64,000 bases of DNA from Hirschia litorea (GCF_042665075.1 NZ_JBHTBR010000005.1:930001-994000), one strand, 5' to 3'; numbered from the stretch's first letter, positions 17,805-26,700 are shown. Translations and numbers: made by a program. Notes: a model not told the origin generated them from the letters alone.

Positions 17805-18125
17805 TTGACGTCGATATCCTTAAAACCTAAAGCCCTAAAAAACGTCATACGCTCTATTCCACTAGATCACCCTTGCCTTGAGGGGCATTTTCCAAACGCG
17901 CCTATAATTCCTGCGGCTTTGACGAACGAATGTGTGCATGAGGAATTGCGCGCTTGTTTTGATGATACGCGGATTTCAGGTGTTTCAAAGCTGAAATTTA
18001 TTGCGCCGCTATTGCCCGATATGGAATTTGAAATTCAGATTTATGCCAACAAAAATGGCAGTGTACCTGTATCAATTCGGCAGGGTGATAAATTGTGTTT
18101 TTCCGGATTATTTCATCTTCTCTGA
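17805..18125 (+). CDS. FabA/FabZ-like hotdog dehydratase (ApeI-type)
   Basis: A 106-residue hotdog protein. The active-site motif DHPCLEGHFPNAPIIPA matches the FabZ/ApeI pattern, where the His of GHFP is catalytic, although it is shorter than full FabZ. It would dehydrate a 3-hydroxyacyl-ACP intermediate. The start is TTG at 17805, supported by GGAGCTGAGG just upstream; there is no ATG alternative that keeps the motif. It is the first clear enzyme of the rightward run leading to darA and darB, about 210 bases ahead. Confidence 0.75.
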   Translation: MTSISLKPKALKNVIRSIPLDHPCLEGHFPNAPIIPAALTNECVHEELRACFDDTRISGVSKLKFIAPLLPDMEFEIQIYANKNGSVPVSIRQGDKLCFSGLFHLL

Positions 18126-18334
18126 CGCGCGTTAATCATTGCTAGGCAATCAAGTAATGCGCAATTTCATATCAAAAATTGGTAATCTCTCCAAAATTCA
18201 TAGGGGGAGGGGTTGGGGATTTATATTAAGATGATACATGAGAGCCAGATTTCAGAATTTGTCGTTTGAGTCAGATAGTTTGAAATCCGTCGAATGAGCC
18301 TTTTATAAGGTTTGAGATTTGAAGGATTGTGGGG

Positions 18335-19297
18335 ATGCTTAAAGTTCTAGCCGTTGGGTTCTCCCAGACAGGTCAGTTAACGCGTTTGTTGGACTCCGTA
18401 TTGGGTCCAATAAAGGAATCAACTGAGATTGAAGTTACGCAAATCACGCTGCAAACGCACCGTAAGTTTCCCTTTCCTTGGAATTTCTTCAATTTTTTCG
18501 ATACCATGCCAGAATGTGTCTATGAGGATGCTCCGCCCATTGAGCCGGAGGGCGTGGACCCTGACACAGATTTTGATTTGATTATACTTGCCTATCAAGC
18601 ATGGTTTCTATCGCCTTGCCCGCCCATTATATCTTTCTTGAAATCTGAAGCTGCGCGCAAAATTATCAAAGGCAAGCCGGTGATGACTTTGATTGGCTGC
18701 CGGAATATGTGGCTGATGGCTCAAGAGGCACTAAAAGAGCGTATTGATGATTTAGATGGGCATTTGATTGATAATGCTGTTGTGGTGGATGAAGCACATG
18801 CAGCTTATACCTTTTATTCAACGCCAATCTGGATGCTGACAGGAGATAAGGGGCCTTATTTCAATGGGCGAGTTCCTGCGGCAGGTTTGACGGATGAACA
18901 GATTGCAGATGCATCCCGTTTTGGTGAAGCTGTTGTGCGCCAGCTTCCTAATCGTGAGAAAAGCGATAGATCGCCCATGCTTGCGGGATTGGGCGCGGTA
19001 AAGGTATCGGAAGGTTTGATTGCGTCTGAAAAAATTGCCAAACGTAATTTCCGCTTATGGGGCGGATTGATGCGTAAAATTGGGAATCCAGATGCTATTG
19101 CCAGAAAAGCGGTGTTGATTATCTATTTCACGTTTTTGGCAATTATCGTTTTGACGGTCATGCCTATTATGGCAGTGGTGAAAAAGATTTTGAAGCGTTT
19201 CAACAAAGCAAAGGTTGAAAAGCAGAAAGCCTATTTTGCGCGACCATCTGGCGAGGGACGTGAGTTATTGGGTGATGAGCAAGCAGAAGCGCTCTAA
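18335..19297 (+). CDS. darA: Dialkylresorcinol condensing enzyme DarA
   Basis: A 320-residue protein of the DarA family, which with DarB fuses two acyl units and aromatises the product to a 2,5-dialkylresorcinol (known from Pseudomonas and Bacteroidetes flexirubin pathways). The N-terminal flavodoxin-like beginning KVLAVGFSQTGQLTRLLDSV, the block LIILAYQAWFLSPCPPI and the IGCRNMWLMAQE segment are typical, and a hydrophobic helix near residue 260-285 with a basic tail suggests membrane attachment. The ATG at 18335 has AAGGA eight bases upstream; GTG at 18329 is the alternative. darB follows after 17 bases. Confidence 0.8.
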   Translation: MLKVLAVGFSQTGQLTRLLDSVLGPIKESTEIEVTQITLQTHRKFPFPWNFFNFFDTMPECVYEDAPPIEPEGVDPDTDFDLIILAYQAWFLSPCPPIISFLKSEAARKIIKGKPVMTLIGCRNMWLMAQEALKERIDDLDGHLIDNAVVVDEAHAAYTFYSTPIWMLTGDKGPYFNGRVPAAGLTDEQIADASRFGEAVVRQLPNREKSDRSPMLAGLGAVKVSEGLIASEKIAKRNFRLWGGLMRKIGNPDAIARKAVLIIYFTFLAIIVLTVMPIMAVVKKILKRFNKAKVEKQKAYFARPSGEGRELLGDEQAEAL

Positions 19298-19314
19298 AAA
19301 AGGGACAGAGTAAA

Positions 19315-20460
19315 GTGACAAGATCAGTCTATGTGACGCGCAGTGCGGCTTTTATGCCGGGTGAGGCGGTCTCGAATGATGAAATGGAAGCTATTCTGGG
19401 GCAAGCGGGTGGCCGCCCTTCACGCGCGCGTCGTATGATTTTGCGTTCCAATAAAATAGTCTCTCGCCATTATGCAATTGATCGTGAAACCGGTAAGCCA
19501 ACGCATTCGAATGCGCAATTGGCCGCTGAAGCTATACGCGGTTTAGGGTCGGAAGCTGAATTGAATGATGTTCAAGTTCTGGCGTGTGGCACATCCATGC
19601 CGGATCAGGTATTTCCTAATCATGGTGTGATGGTGCAAGGTGAATTGGGGTTGCCTCCCATAGAAGTGAGTGCAACGGCGGGAGTGTGTTTAGCTGGTGT
19701 GACCTCGCTTAAATATGCATATATGGCTGTGGCATCTGGCGAAGCTGAGCGTGCTGTTGCTACTGGTTCTGAAAATGCATCGACTATATTGTCCGCGCAT
19801 AATTTTGAAGCCGAGCTTGATGCAAAAGTGGAAGCTTTGGAAGAAAACCCAGAGATTGCGTTTGAGAAAGACTTTATCCGTTGGATGCTCTCGGATGGTG
19901 CTGGCGCATTAATGTTGGAAAGTGCACCGCGTGAGGGGCAAGCCAATCTGAAAATGGAATGGATTGATATTTATTCCTATGCGGGCGAAATGGAAACCTG
20001 CATGTATGCGGGTGCTTCTAAAAATGAAGATGGTACAATGCGCGGTTGGACGAGCATGACATCTAAAGAGCGCGATGCGGATTCTGTGATGTCAGTGAAG
20101 CAGGATGTGAAACTGCTCAATGACAATATCATGATGTATGCTGCGCAAAAGCCTGCGCCTTTAGTGGCGAAAAAACACAATATTACGCCTGATGATGTGG
20201 ATTGGTTTGTGCCGCATTATTCTTCAGATTACTTCCGTGTGCGTTTGTTTGAGGCGTTGAAGGCGGGTGGTTTTGAAGTGTCTATGGAGAAATGGTTCAC
20301 TAACCTCTCGACAAAAGGCAATACTGGTTCTGCGTCCATTTACATTATGCTGGATGAGCTGCTGAAATCGGGTAAACTGAAATCTGGTGAAAAGATATTG
20401 TGCTGGGTGCCGGAAAGTGGCCGCTTTAGTACGGCCTTTATGCTGTTCACTGTCGTTTAA
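19315..20460 (+). CDS. darB: DarB-type beta-ketoacyl-ACP synthase III
   Basis: A 381-residue thiolase-fold condensing enzyme. The KS-III triad is visible: Cys in SATAGVCLAGVTSL, His in WFVPHYSSDYF and Asn in NLSTKGNTGSAS. DarB joins a 3-oxoacyl chain to a second acyl partner before DarA cyclises it. The insert after the active-site Cys (ASGEAERAVATGSENAST) is typical. The start is GTG at 19315 with AGGGA upstream, 17 bases after darA, so the two are one transcript. KS-III proteins also prime fatty acids, but the DarA partner makes the dialkylresorcinol role likely. Confidence 0.85.
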   Translation: MTRSVYVTRSAAFMPGEAVSNDEMEAILGQAGGRPSRARRMILRSNKIVSRHYAIDRETGKPTHSNAQLAAEAIRGLGSEAELNDVQVLACGTSMPDQVFPNHGVMVQGELGLPPIEVSATAGVCLAGVTSLKYAYMAVASGEAERAVATGSENASTILSAHNFEAELDAKVEALEENPEIAFEKDFIRWMLSDGAGALMLESAPREGQANLKMEWIDIYSYAGEMETCMYAGASKNEDGTMRGWTSMTSKERDADSVMSVKQDVKLLNDNIMMYAAQKPAPLVAKKHNITPDDVDWFVPHYSSDYFRVRLFEALKAGGFEVSMEKWFTNLSTKGNTGSASIYIMLDELLKSGKLKSGEKILCWVPESGRFSTAFMLFTVV

Positions 20461-20483
20461 ACGCCTATACAGGAGCGTACGCC

Positions 20484-20909
20484 ATGAAGAAGGATGAGGT
20501 TCCGCAGGATAATTCCCGAACCTATGGTGGTGAGCGCAAGCTTATGTATGCTGTTGATAATGATGGCAAATATACCGGCGTTGAATCTACAGGGTGGGAA
20601 GTTGAAACCTATGCCACAGTCGCTGCGGTTGAAGCATTGGAGGCTCAACGTGATGCTGCTTTGGCGCGTGGACTTGCGGGGGAGACCTCGCCGCTAGAGT
20701 ATCATATGTTTGATAAGCGAATGGATATGGCTACGCTGACCTCATCCACGGGGTATGGTGCGTGGCGCGTGAAGCGTCATCTCAAGCCAGCGATTTTTAA
20801 CAAATTGCCAGATGCAAAGCTTGAGCCTTATTGCGAAGCGATGGGGATTGATATTGTCACGCTTAAATCTTTACCCAAACCATCGCTAAAGACTGATTTA
20901 GAGAGCTGA
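20484..20909 (+). CDS. Conserved-looking protein of unknown function in dar locus
   Basis: A 141-residue, soluble, charged protein without signal peptide or membrane helix. I recognise no domain. The centre is helical (VAAVEALEAQRDAALARGLAGE) and is followed by EYHMFDKRMDMATLTSSTGYGAWRVKRHLKP-type sequence. AGGAG lies eight bases before the ATG, so it is firmly translated. It lies 23 bases after darB and ends four bases before the BtrH-like gene, so a role as an accessory factor in the same pathway is likely. Confidence 0.65.
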   Translation: MKKDEVPQDNSRTYGGERKLMYAVDNDGKYTGVESTGWEVETYATVAAVEALEAQRDAALARGLAGETSPLEYHMFDKRMDMATLTSSTGYGAWRVKRHLKPAIFNKLPDAKLEPYCEAMGIDIVTLKSLPKPSLKTDLES

Positions 20910-20913
20910 TTTT

Positions 20914-21915
20914 ATGACACAATTTGTTCACCGCCAATCGGCGCATTGCGAGAGCGGCGTTGTGTCTAATCTTGTGACGGCGGCAGGTTTGCCCTTGAGT
21001 GAACCAATGGCCTTTGGTCTATCCTCTAGTTTGATCTTTGCGTATCTGCCCATGGTGAAGATGGCAGGCATGCCGCTGATCGCCTATCGCATGTTACCTG
21101 GGAGTATTATGAAAGGGTCTGCGCGCGCGATGAAAGCGCAATGGGATGAGCAGACTTTCTCGAACGCTGATGAGGGCATGGCGGCGCTTGATCGTGCCTT
21201 GGAGCGTGGCCAGCCAGTCGGGTTACAGACAAGCATTTATTGGTTGCCTTATGTGCCTGAAGATATGCGGTTTCATTTCAATGCGCACAATCTTGTTGTC
21301 TCTCATAAAGAGGGGGATACGTATGTGGTGTCTGATCCGGTTTTTCCTGAACTCAAACGCACGGATGCGGCATCGCTAAAAAAGGCGCGGTTTGTAAAGG
21401 GTGTAATGGCACCTAAGGGGCGGATGTATCAGCTGTTGCAAGCGCCACAAGACATTGATTATGCAAAAGCAATTCCGGCGGCGATTGAGCGTAATCGCAA
21501 GCTTATGAAAGCGCCAATGGTGCCAATGGTGGGTACGAAGGGTATTCGCTATATGGGGCGTCAAATTCAGAAATTGGCGAAGAACCCGTCAAAGTCAGAG
21601 TATTTGAAACAATATCTTGGCCATATCGTGCGTATGCAGGAAGAGATCGGTACGGGCGGCGCTGGGTTTCGATTTATCTATGCGGCATTTTTGAAGGAAA
21701 GCGCCGAATTGCTAAACTCGAAGTTATTGGCTGAGGCTGGGGATGCGATGACAGATGCTGGGGATGAGTGGCGACGCTTTGCGCTTAACGCGACAAAGAT
21801 GTGTCGCGGGCGTAAAGATATGGATGCTGATGCGCTTTATGGCTTGCTTGATGTGTGTGCGACTAAAGAGCAGGGCGTATGGGACATGCTGAAAGGCGTG
21901 AAGACAGCGATCTAG
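20914..21915 (+). CDS. BtrH N-terminal-domain protein, possible acyltransferase
   Basis: A 333-residue protein with the BtrH_N layout of a papain-like (C39-like) fold: Cys12 in RQSAHCESGVVSNL, then FHFNAHNLVVSHKEG and VVSDPVFPE, which would supply the His and Asp of a Cys-His-Asp triad. BtrH moves an acyl group from a carrier protein to an amine in butirosin synthesis; relatives occur in aryl-polyene and dialkylresorcinol loci. Here it may transfer or release the acyl-ACP product. The C-terminal half (about 170-333) is helical and unassigned. Its stop overlaps the convergent ketosynthase-like gene by four bases. Confidence 0.7.
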   Translation: MTQFVHRQSAHCESGVVSNLVTAAGLPLSEPMAFGLSSSLIFAYLPMVKMAGMPLIAYRMLPGSIMKGSARAMKAQWDEQTFSNADEGMAALDRALERGQPVGLQTSIYWLPYVPEDMRFHFNAHNLVVSHKEGDTYVVSDPVFPELKRTDAASLKKARFVKGVMAPKGRMYQLLQAPQDIDYAKAIPAAIERNRKLMKAPMVPMVGTKGIRYMGRQIQKLAKNPSKSEYLKQYLGHIVRMQEEIGTGGAGFRFIYAAFLKESAELLNSKLLAEAGDAMTDAGDEWRRFALNATKMCRGRKDMDADALYGLLDVCATKEQGVWDMLKGVKTAI

Positions 21916-22811
21916 CTCTTGCTAATGATGACAGCGCTTAATTCTCCGCGAGAGTTTTCCTGCACATGCAATAATTGCGTGTCTTTCTGGCTATTGTCTT
22001 CCAGAAAGCTATAGAGTGTATGCCCCATATTCGTACCATAATGCCCTTTAGAGGGGTGGTTTGGGGTGTAAGTTTTGAGGTTGAGGGCTTTGAGTTCCTT
22101 TTGTGAACTTGTAGTGGTGCGGTTGCCCAAGCATAAGAATGTGCGGTCTGTGAGATATGGTTTAATTTTTTCTATCAAGTCGGCGCTGTCAGAATGCATT
22201 GAAACGTGGTGAAGTTGCCCGACTGAGGGGGTAGTTTGGGCATTTGCGTTCAGTCTAAACCAGTGCGTCCCTTGTGCTAAAGGTTCATTTGGCGTTGCGC
22301 CGACGCGTATCCTATGACTTGTCTCATCTTGAGTGAGTATGTCTACGCTGCCGACAATAGCTGTCTCTACATTAAAAACGTTTGTATCTGTAAGCGCTTG
22401 TAAGAATGCAGATTCTAAGGAGAATCCGCGCGTGGAGAGGAAGCTTGTGGAGCCACCAATTGCAAAATGTTTTGTCAAATAATAGCAGGCTGCATTTGAA
22501 ACGGTATTGATAAAAGAGAGCGGTTTTGGAGTCAGCTTGTCGCGAACTGTGCGGTTTAGCACGTCGATCGTGACATCCATATCGCCAGATCCGGAGGTGA
22601 GATAAACATTTGTCGCTTCTGGGAGGGGCGCGTGCCTTATCACCGGAGCAGCGCCTATGAGGGCGAGCTGAATGAAGGGACCGATACGGCGGATTTGTTT
22701 GCCAAAGATGTCTTTTATATTGGCTTTCAGGTCCATCTCTTCGGGGGATGTTGTTTCGAAGCTATTGATCGCTGTAATGTAAAGCGGTGAAGGCGTGATG
22801 TGTTTATCCAT
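21912..22811 (-). CDS. Ketosynthase-like protein lacking the catalytic cysteine
   Basis: A 299-residue thiolase-fold protein, shorter than a working ketosynthase. Alignment by eye with its neighbour places INTVSNAACYY opposite the neighbour's INTACTASANA, so the nucleophilic Cys is Ser, and the downstream catalytic His motifs are blurred (NMGHTLYSF remains). It therefore resembles chain-length or chain-initiation partners of KS heterodimers, as in type II polyketide and aryl-polyene systems. The ATG at 22811 overlaps the stop of the ketosynthase gene by eight bases, which supports a stoichiometric complex. A longer frame to 22850 lies inside that gene. Confidence 0.75.
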   Translation of the reverse strand: MDKHITPSPLYITAINSFETTSPEEMDLKANIKDIFGKQIRRIGPFIQLALIGAAPVIRHAPLPEATNVYLTSGSGDMDVTIDVLNRTVRDKLTPKPLSFINTVSNAACYYLTKHFAIGGSTSFLSTRGFSLESAFLQALTDTNVFNVETAIVGSVDILTQDETSHRIRVGATPNEPLAQGTHWFRLNANAQTTPSVGQLHHVSMHSDSADLIEKIKPYLTDRTFLCLGNRTTTSSQKELKALNLKTYTPNHPSKGHYGTNMGHTLYSFLEDNSQKDTQLLHVQENSRGELSAVIISKS

Positions 22812-23982
22812 AACTGACCACCAGAGATGTGTTATTTCCGCCAAAACCAAATTGGTTACACAGTATTTTGGGATTTAAGATCTGTTTTGCAGACTGATTA
22901 AGGGTGATGCCGAGTTTCTCGCAAGGTTGTTCTGAAATTCCCCGTGTGCCCGGTAAGAAGCCTTCATTCAGACAGGCGTTAAGAATAAGAAGTTCAGTAA
23001 GGCCGCTCGCGCCAAAGGTGTGCCCAATATAGGGCTTTATCGCTGTGATATCTGGCATGTTTTCAAACACGCGTTTGAGACCCGCGCTTTCGCCCTCATC
23101 ATTGAGTAGGCTTGCTGTGCCATGAGCTTTGATGGCTGATATTTGCTGCGGCTGCACGTTCGCGTGTTGAAGGGCTTGATTAATCACGCGGGCAATGGAT
23201 GTGCCGTCTGGGTTTGCGGCAGACATTCCATAATCGTCGCTTAAAGTGGCTCCCCCGCATAATTGTAAGGCCGGCAATTTGGGTTTTTGCCGCGTCATGA
23301 CCACTGCGCTTGCGGCTTCACCGAGTACAAGTCCGTCGCGGCGAGTATCGAAAGGGCGCATGGCAGATTGAGTCAGGAGTTCTAAACCTTGAAACCCGTA
23401 TGCTGTCGTTACATTGAGGATTTCAGCGCCAACGATAAGAGCGTGATCTAATCTGCCTGTGTGCAAAGCTGCAGCGGCATAAAGCAGTGCATTAGCGCTG
23501 GCTGTACAGGCTGTGTTGATCGACATGCCTTGAGCAGAGAGGTTGAAGGTCTGGCGAAGCTGTGCGCCAAGATTATCCATGCTGCAATAAAGGTCTAAAG
23601 GCTGCGTGTTGCGGTTTGTTTTGAGTTTTTCATGAAAATCATGCTCAATCAGGCAAACATCTGATGATGATGTGCCAAGAAATAAACCTGTTTTCTGTCT
23701 TTGCTCTTGAGTGAGGTTAGCGCTTTCAAGTGCATTTCCCACGACGTTTTCCAATATGCTGAAATAGCGTGTTCTAATGTCAGTCAGTGGTTTGGAGTGG
23801 GCTAGATGGTAGGGTATGGCTTCGGGTGCATCTTCATCTTGCAAGGTGATAGGTAATTTTATTTTGGCTGGAAGCGCGAGCATATCCGGAGTTGGGTTGG
23901 CAAGAGCTGCAGCGTGAGCGTCTAGTCCTAGACCCAAGCTAGTATGCAGGCTGCCGCCTGAGAGGTATGCTTGCAATGCCAT
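22804..23982 (-). CDS. Beta-ketoacyl-ACP synthase (KAS I/II type)
   Basis: A 392-residue condensing enzyme with the complete Cys-His-His triad: Cys in SINTACTASANALL, His in IKAHGTAS and His in KPYIGHTFGASGL; the FGFGGNN C-terminal loop is also there. It elongates acyl-ACP by decarboxylative condensation with malonyl-ACP. Gene order ACP, KS, KS-like with gaps of five bases and an eight-base overlap marks one operon and one complex, like ApeO with its partner. The start ATG lies directly behind the ACP stop. Confidence 0.9.
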   Translation of the reverse strand: MALQAYLSGGSLHTSLGLGLDAHAAALANPTPDMLALPAKIKLPITLQDEDAPEAIPYHLAHSKPLTDIRTRYFSILENVVGNALESANLTQEQRQKTGLFLGTSSSDVCLIEHDFHEKLKTNRNTQPLDLYCSMDNLGAQLRQTFNLSAQGMSINTACTASANALLYAAAALHTGRLDHALIVGAEILNVTTAYGFQGLELLTQSAMRPFDTRRDGLVLGEAASAVVMTRQKPKLPALQLCGGATLSDDYGMSAANPDGTSIARVINQALQHANVQPQQISAIKAHGTASLLNDEGESAGLKRVFENMPDITAIKPYIGHTFGASGLTELLILNACLNEGFLPGTRGISEQPCEKLGITLNQSAKQILNPKILCNQFGFGGNNTSLVVSYG

Positions 23983-23987
23983 GAAAC

Positions 23988-24260
23988 TTAGCCTGCTTGC
24001 TTGGCCTTGAGGATGAAGTCGGACAGGGCGTTTATACTCGACATGGCTTCACGAGAATCTGGCCCGCCTTCTATGCGCACGCCATATTTATCTTTGATCG
24101 CAAGTGAAATTTGAAGCGCATCTAAAGAGTCGAGTTCGAGGCCTTCACCGACAAGGCGCATGTCGTTATCGATTTCGTGTGCTTCCACTTCAGTATCACA
24201 CTCTTCAACGATCATGGCTTTTAGCTCATCCATGAGTTTGTCTTTTGTTAGCTCTGTCAT
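23988..24260 (-). CDS. Acyl carrier protein
   Basis: A 90-residue acidic, helical carrier protein. The phosphopantetheine site is Ser45 in GLELDSLDALQIS, the standard ELDSLD motif. It would carry the growing chain for the adjacent ketosynthase pair and deliver acyl groups to DarB/DarA; in Pseudomonas the equivalent is DarC. GGGGAA lies upstream of the ATG. It is followed after five bases by the ketosynthase and preceded by the exporter genes with about 30 bases in between. No phosphopantetheinyl transferase gene is in the window. Confidence 0.9.
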   Translation of the reverse strand: MTELTKDKLMDELKAMIVEECDTEVEAHEIDNDMRLVGEGLELDSLDALQISLAIKDKYGVRIEGGPDSREAMSSINALSDFILKAKQAG

Positions 24261-24290
24261 GATGATTCCCCAAATATAGTTTGTGCACGT

Positions 24291-25493
24291 TTAAGCGCGT
24301 TGGCGCGATTGTACCAGCCATGAAAGCAATAACATTGTTAAGCCAAACGCCATCAAGCGCAAAAGATAGGGCGAAATGTCATGGATATTTCCATTTTGAA
24401 GGAAGAGTTCCAGAAAGCCATCCAGCCCCCAAGACATCGGAGAAAGACCGGCTAGCGCCTGCATTTTTTCTGGCATGACGAATTTTGGCACCATGATGCC
24501 ACCGATCGCCGCGAGCAAAATATTGCCAAGGCCAGCAAGCATAGTGGCTTGTTCTGTGGTTCTGGAAAGTACTGCAATGAAGAGTGCTAAACCTAAAGCG
24601 GCGAAGCTGATACTTGAAGATAGGGCAATTAATGCAAGCGGATGTCCTTGAATGACCAATGCTTCTCCGCCAAGCAAGGGCACGAGGAATACGCCTACGG
24701 CGAGCATCAAGATGACCTGTATTTGGTTGACGACAAAGTAGGGGATAAGCTTGCTTACAAATTGACTGATTGGACCCAAAAAAGTCGTGCGCAATCTGCG
24801 TTGCATTCCAAGATCTCGTTCCTTGATAAAGGTGTTGGAGAAGGGGATGGCAACGAAAAATATTGAAAAGACGAGCCATGCGGGCACATTTTGCTGAACT
24901 GCATTGGGGGGTGTTTCAGTGGCTCCAGCATAAGCGTAGGTGACTTTTATTGGGCTGTCTAAGTCTCCGGCTGAAAGTTCGTCTATGCCATATTCTGCGG
25001 CTTCCTCGGCCATGCCTTCAAGCATTGTGTCTGTTTTGATGCGGCCAATGGCTTCCTTTACGGAGGCATTAAAAATGATTGATGTGCGCCGATCCGATTT
25101 AGAAGACACGGTGATGCCGAGTTCGGCTTGCTCTGAAGTGACTTCTAATAGGTGTTCGTCAAATCCTTTTGGTATGGTGAGGAGAAAGCCTAAATCCTGT
25201 CCGTCCAAAAGCTTTTGCGGTGTTTGCGGTAGAGTTTCTGAGGGGGTGTAAGTTATGTTGAAAGCCTCATTGGCGCGAAGGCGGTCAGCAAGTGCCTGAG
25301 ACGCGGTTGATTGATCCACGTCTATGATTTCAACGTCAATGCCTTTGCCACCACGGCTTTCAAATGAGCCTTGCAATGCAAGCGACATTATTAATATGAA
25401 AACAATGGGAAGAATAAAGAGGAGGCCAAGGCCGTGCTTGTCACGCCCTAATAGGGTTATTTCTTTTTTTATGGCTGCAAATAGAGGTGTCAT
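24291..25493 (-). CDS. ABC-2 type exporter permease
   Basis: A 400-residue inner-membrane protein with ABC-2 topology: one N-terminal helix (LLFILPIVFILIMSLAL), a large extracytoplasmic domain of about 180 residues, then a cluster of five to six helices with RDLGMQRRLRTT, GNILLAAIGGIMVP and a C-terminal helix. Such permeases export lipids, polysaccharides or drugs with a separate ATPase. The start ATG overlaps the TAA of the ATPase gene by one base (TAATG), so the two are coupled. The setting suggests export of the dar-locus product (inference). Confidence 0.88.
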   Translation of the reverse strand: MTPLFAAIKKEITLLGRDKHGLGLLFILPIVFILIMSLALQGSFESRGGKGIDVEIIDVDQSTASQALADRLRANEAFNITYTPSETLPQTPQKLLDGQDLGFLLTIPKGFDEHLLEVTSEQAELGITVSSKSDRRTSIIFNASVKEAIGRIKTDTMLEGMAEEAAEYGIDELSAGDLDSPIKVTYAYAGATETPPNAVQQNVPAWLVFSIFFVAIPFSNTFIKERDLGMQRRLRTTFLGPISQFVSKLIPYFVVNQIQVILMLAVGVFLVPLLGGEALVIQGHPLALIALSSSISFAALGLALFIAVLSRTTEQATMLAGLGNILLAAIGGIMVPKFVMPEKMQALAGLSPMSWGLDGFLELFLQNGNIHDISPYLLRLMAFGLTMLLLSWLVQSRQRA

Positions 25494-26449
25494 TATTGTT
25501 GCGCCTCATTTTGCTTGAGAATGTCTAAGTAGACGTCTTCTAGTTTGCTTTTGCCGTAGTGGGCTTGCTCAACATCGCCCCCCATTTCCGCCAACAGCTT
25601 GATTACGTCTGTCATCGGTGCTGATTGAAGGCCCTCTATGATAAATTCTTTGGGCGACAATAATTTAGCGCGGCGTGCAGCTAATTCATCAATAGCATAA
25701 GAGGGCAAAGCTTGGGCCATTGTGACTTTGAGGCTTTGTCGTCCCGCTTTCTCTAAAAAGGCAGACATGGTGTTGTTTGCGATGAGTTTTCCATTGTCGA
25801 TTATAGCGACGTGATCACACAATGCTTCTACTTCCTCCATATAATGAGAAGTGTAGACGATTGTGCACCCATTCGCATGCATGCGTTGAATGGCGTTGAG
25901 TATAGTTTGGCGCGAACGCGCATCAATTCCAACGGTTGGTTCATCCAAGTATAGAATTTCAGGAGCGTTGAGGAGCGCAATTGCGAGGTTGAGGCGTCGT
26001 TTTAGTCCGCCAGATAAGGTTTCAGCGCGTGAAGTTAGATGCGCATCTAAATCACAAACCTCTATGGCAAAGTCGATGCGTTCTTTACGTAGGTCTGCTT
26101 TGAGGGCGTATGTTCCTGCAAAAAAGAGTAGGTTTTCGTGTACTGTAAGACGCGGATAAAAAGCGAGGTCTTGGGGTGCAATTGCACTGATTGATTTGAG
26201 TTTCTTGCCTGCTTGGTCTGCTGGTTCATTGTCAATCAGAATGGAACCTGTCTGGCGCTTATTCATCCCCGTTAGAAGGGATATCAAAGTGCTCTTGCCG
26301 GCTCCATTGGGGCCTAGCAGGCCGAAACTAGCTCCCTTTGGAATCGCAAAAGAGATATTCTGCAGGGCATGTTTAGGGGTAAGCTTTCTTTGTGTGGAAT
26401 ATGTGTGGCTGAGGTCGTCGACAACAATGAAGTTAGATTGATTGGACAT
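25493..26449 (-). CDS. ABC exporter ATP-binding protein
   Basis: A 318-residue ATPase with Walker A GPNGAGKST, Q-loop IAPQDLAFYPRLT, signature LSGGLKRRLNLAIAL, Walker B ILYLDEPTVGID and switch His in VYTSHYME. The ABC-2/NodI-CcmA type and the C-terminal regulatory tail (about residues 235-318) match drug and lipid exporters. It is the first gene of the leftward transcript ATPase-permease-ACP-KS-KS-like, so its promoter lies between 26450 and 26620, and expression of exporter and biosynthesis is linked. Confidence 0.92.
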   Translation of the reverse strand: MSNQSNFIVVDDLSHTYSTQRKLTPKHALQNISFAIPKGASFGLLGPNGAGKSTLISLLTGMNKRQTGSILIDNEPADQAGKKLKSISAIAPQDLAFYPRLTVHENLLFFAGTYALKADLRKERIDFAIEVCDLDAHLTSRAETLSGGLKRRLNLAIALLNAPEILYLDEPTVGIDARSRQTILNAIQRMHANGCTIVYTSHYMEEVEALCDHVAIIDNGKLIANNTMSAFLEKAGRQSLKVTMAQALPSYAIDELAARRAKLLSPKEFIIEGLQSAPMTDVIKLLAEMGGDVEQAHYGKSKLEDVYLDILKQNEAQQ

Positions 26450-26625
26450 GGCAAAACAGCCTCACGCTACAAGAAACGAGATGGTTATGCGCAAATCACT
26501 TTGCTGCGTCCAGCCCCTAATCCAATAAGGATATAAGCATTTGAGGAAAAAGCGTATGGAGAGATTGACAAGAGCGTCTGCTTTCCACTAGAAACCGCTG
26601 TTCTAAATGCGGCCTTAGGGCCTGC

Positions 26626-26700
26626 GCGCGGTTAGCTCAGTGGTAGAGCACTACATTGACATTGTAGGGGTCACAAGTTCGAACCTTGTACTGCGCACCA
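26626..26700 (+). tRNA. tRNA-Val (anticodon GAC)
   Basis: A complete 75-base cloverleaf with encoded CCA. The acceptor GCGCGGT pairs with ACTGCGC with one wobble. The D-arm is GCTCAGTGGTAGAGC, the anticodon stem CTACA/TGTAG with loop TTGACAT gives anticodon GAC (Val, GTC codons), and the T-arm is ACAAG TTCGAAC CTTGT. It marks the left edge of the accessory region. The 3' end of tRNA genes is a common integrase attachment site, but no second copy of its 3' end was found in this window. Confidence 0.95.

Noticed and set aside
26626..26700. tRNA-Val 3' end as proven attachment site
   Set aside because: I searched the right edge (34440-34620) by eye and found no copy of the tRNA 3' sequence, so only a weak positional argument remains.
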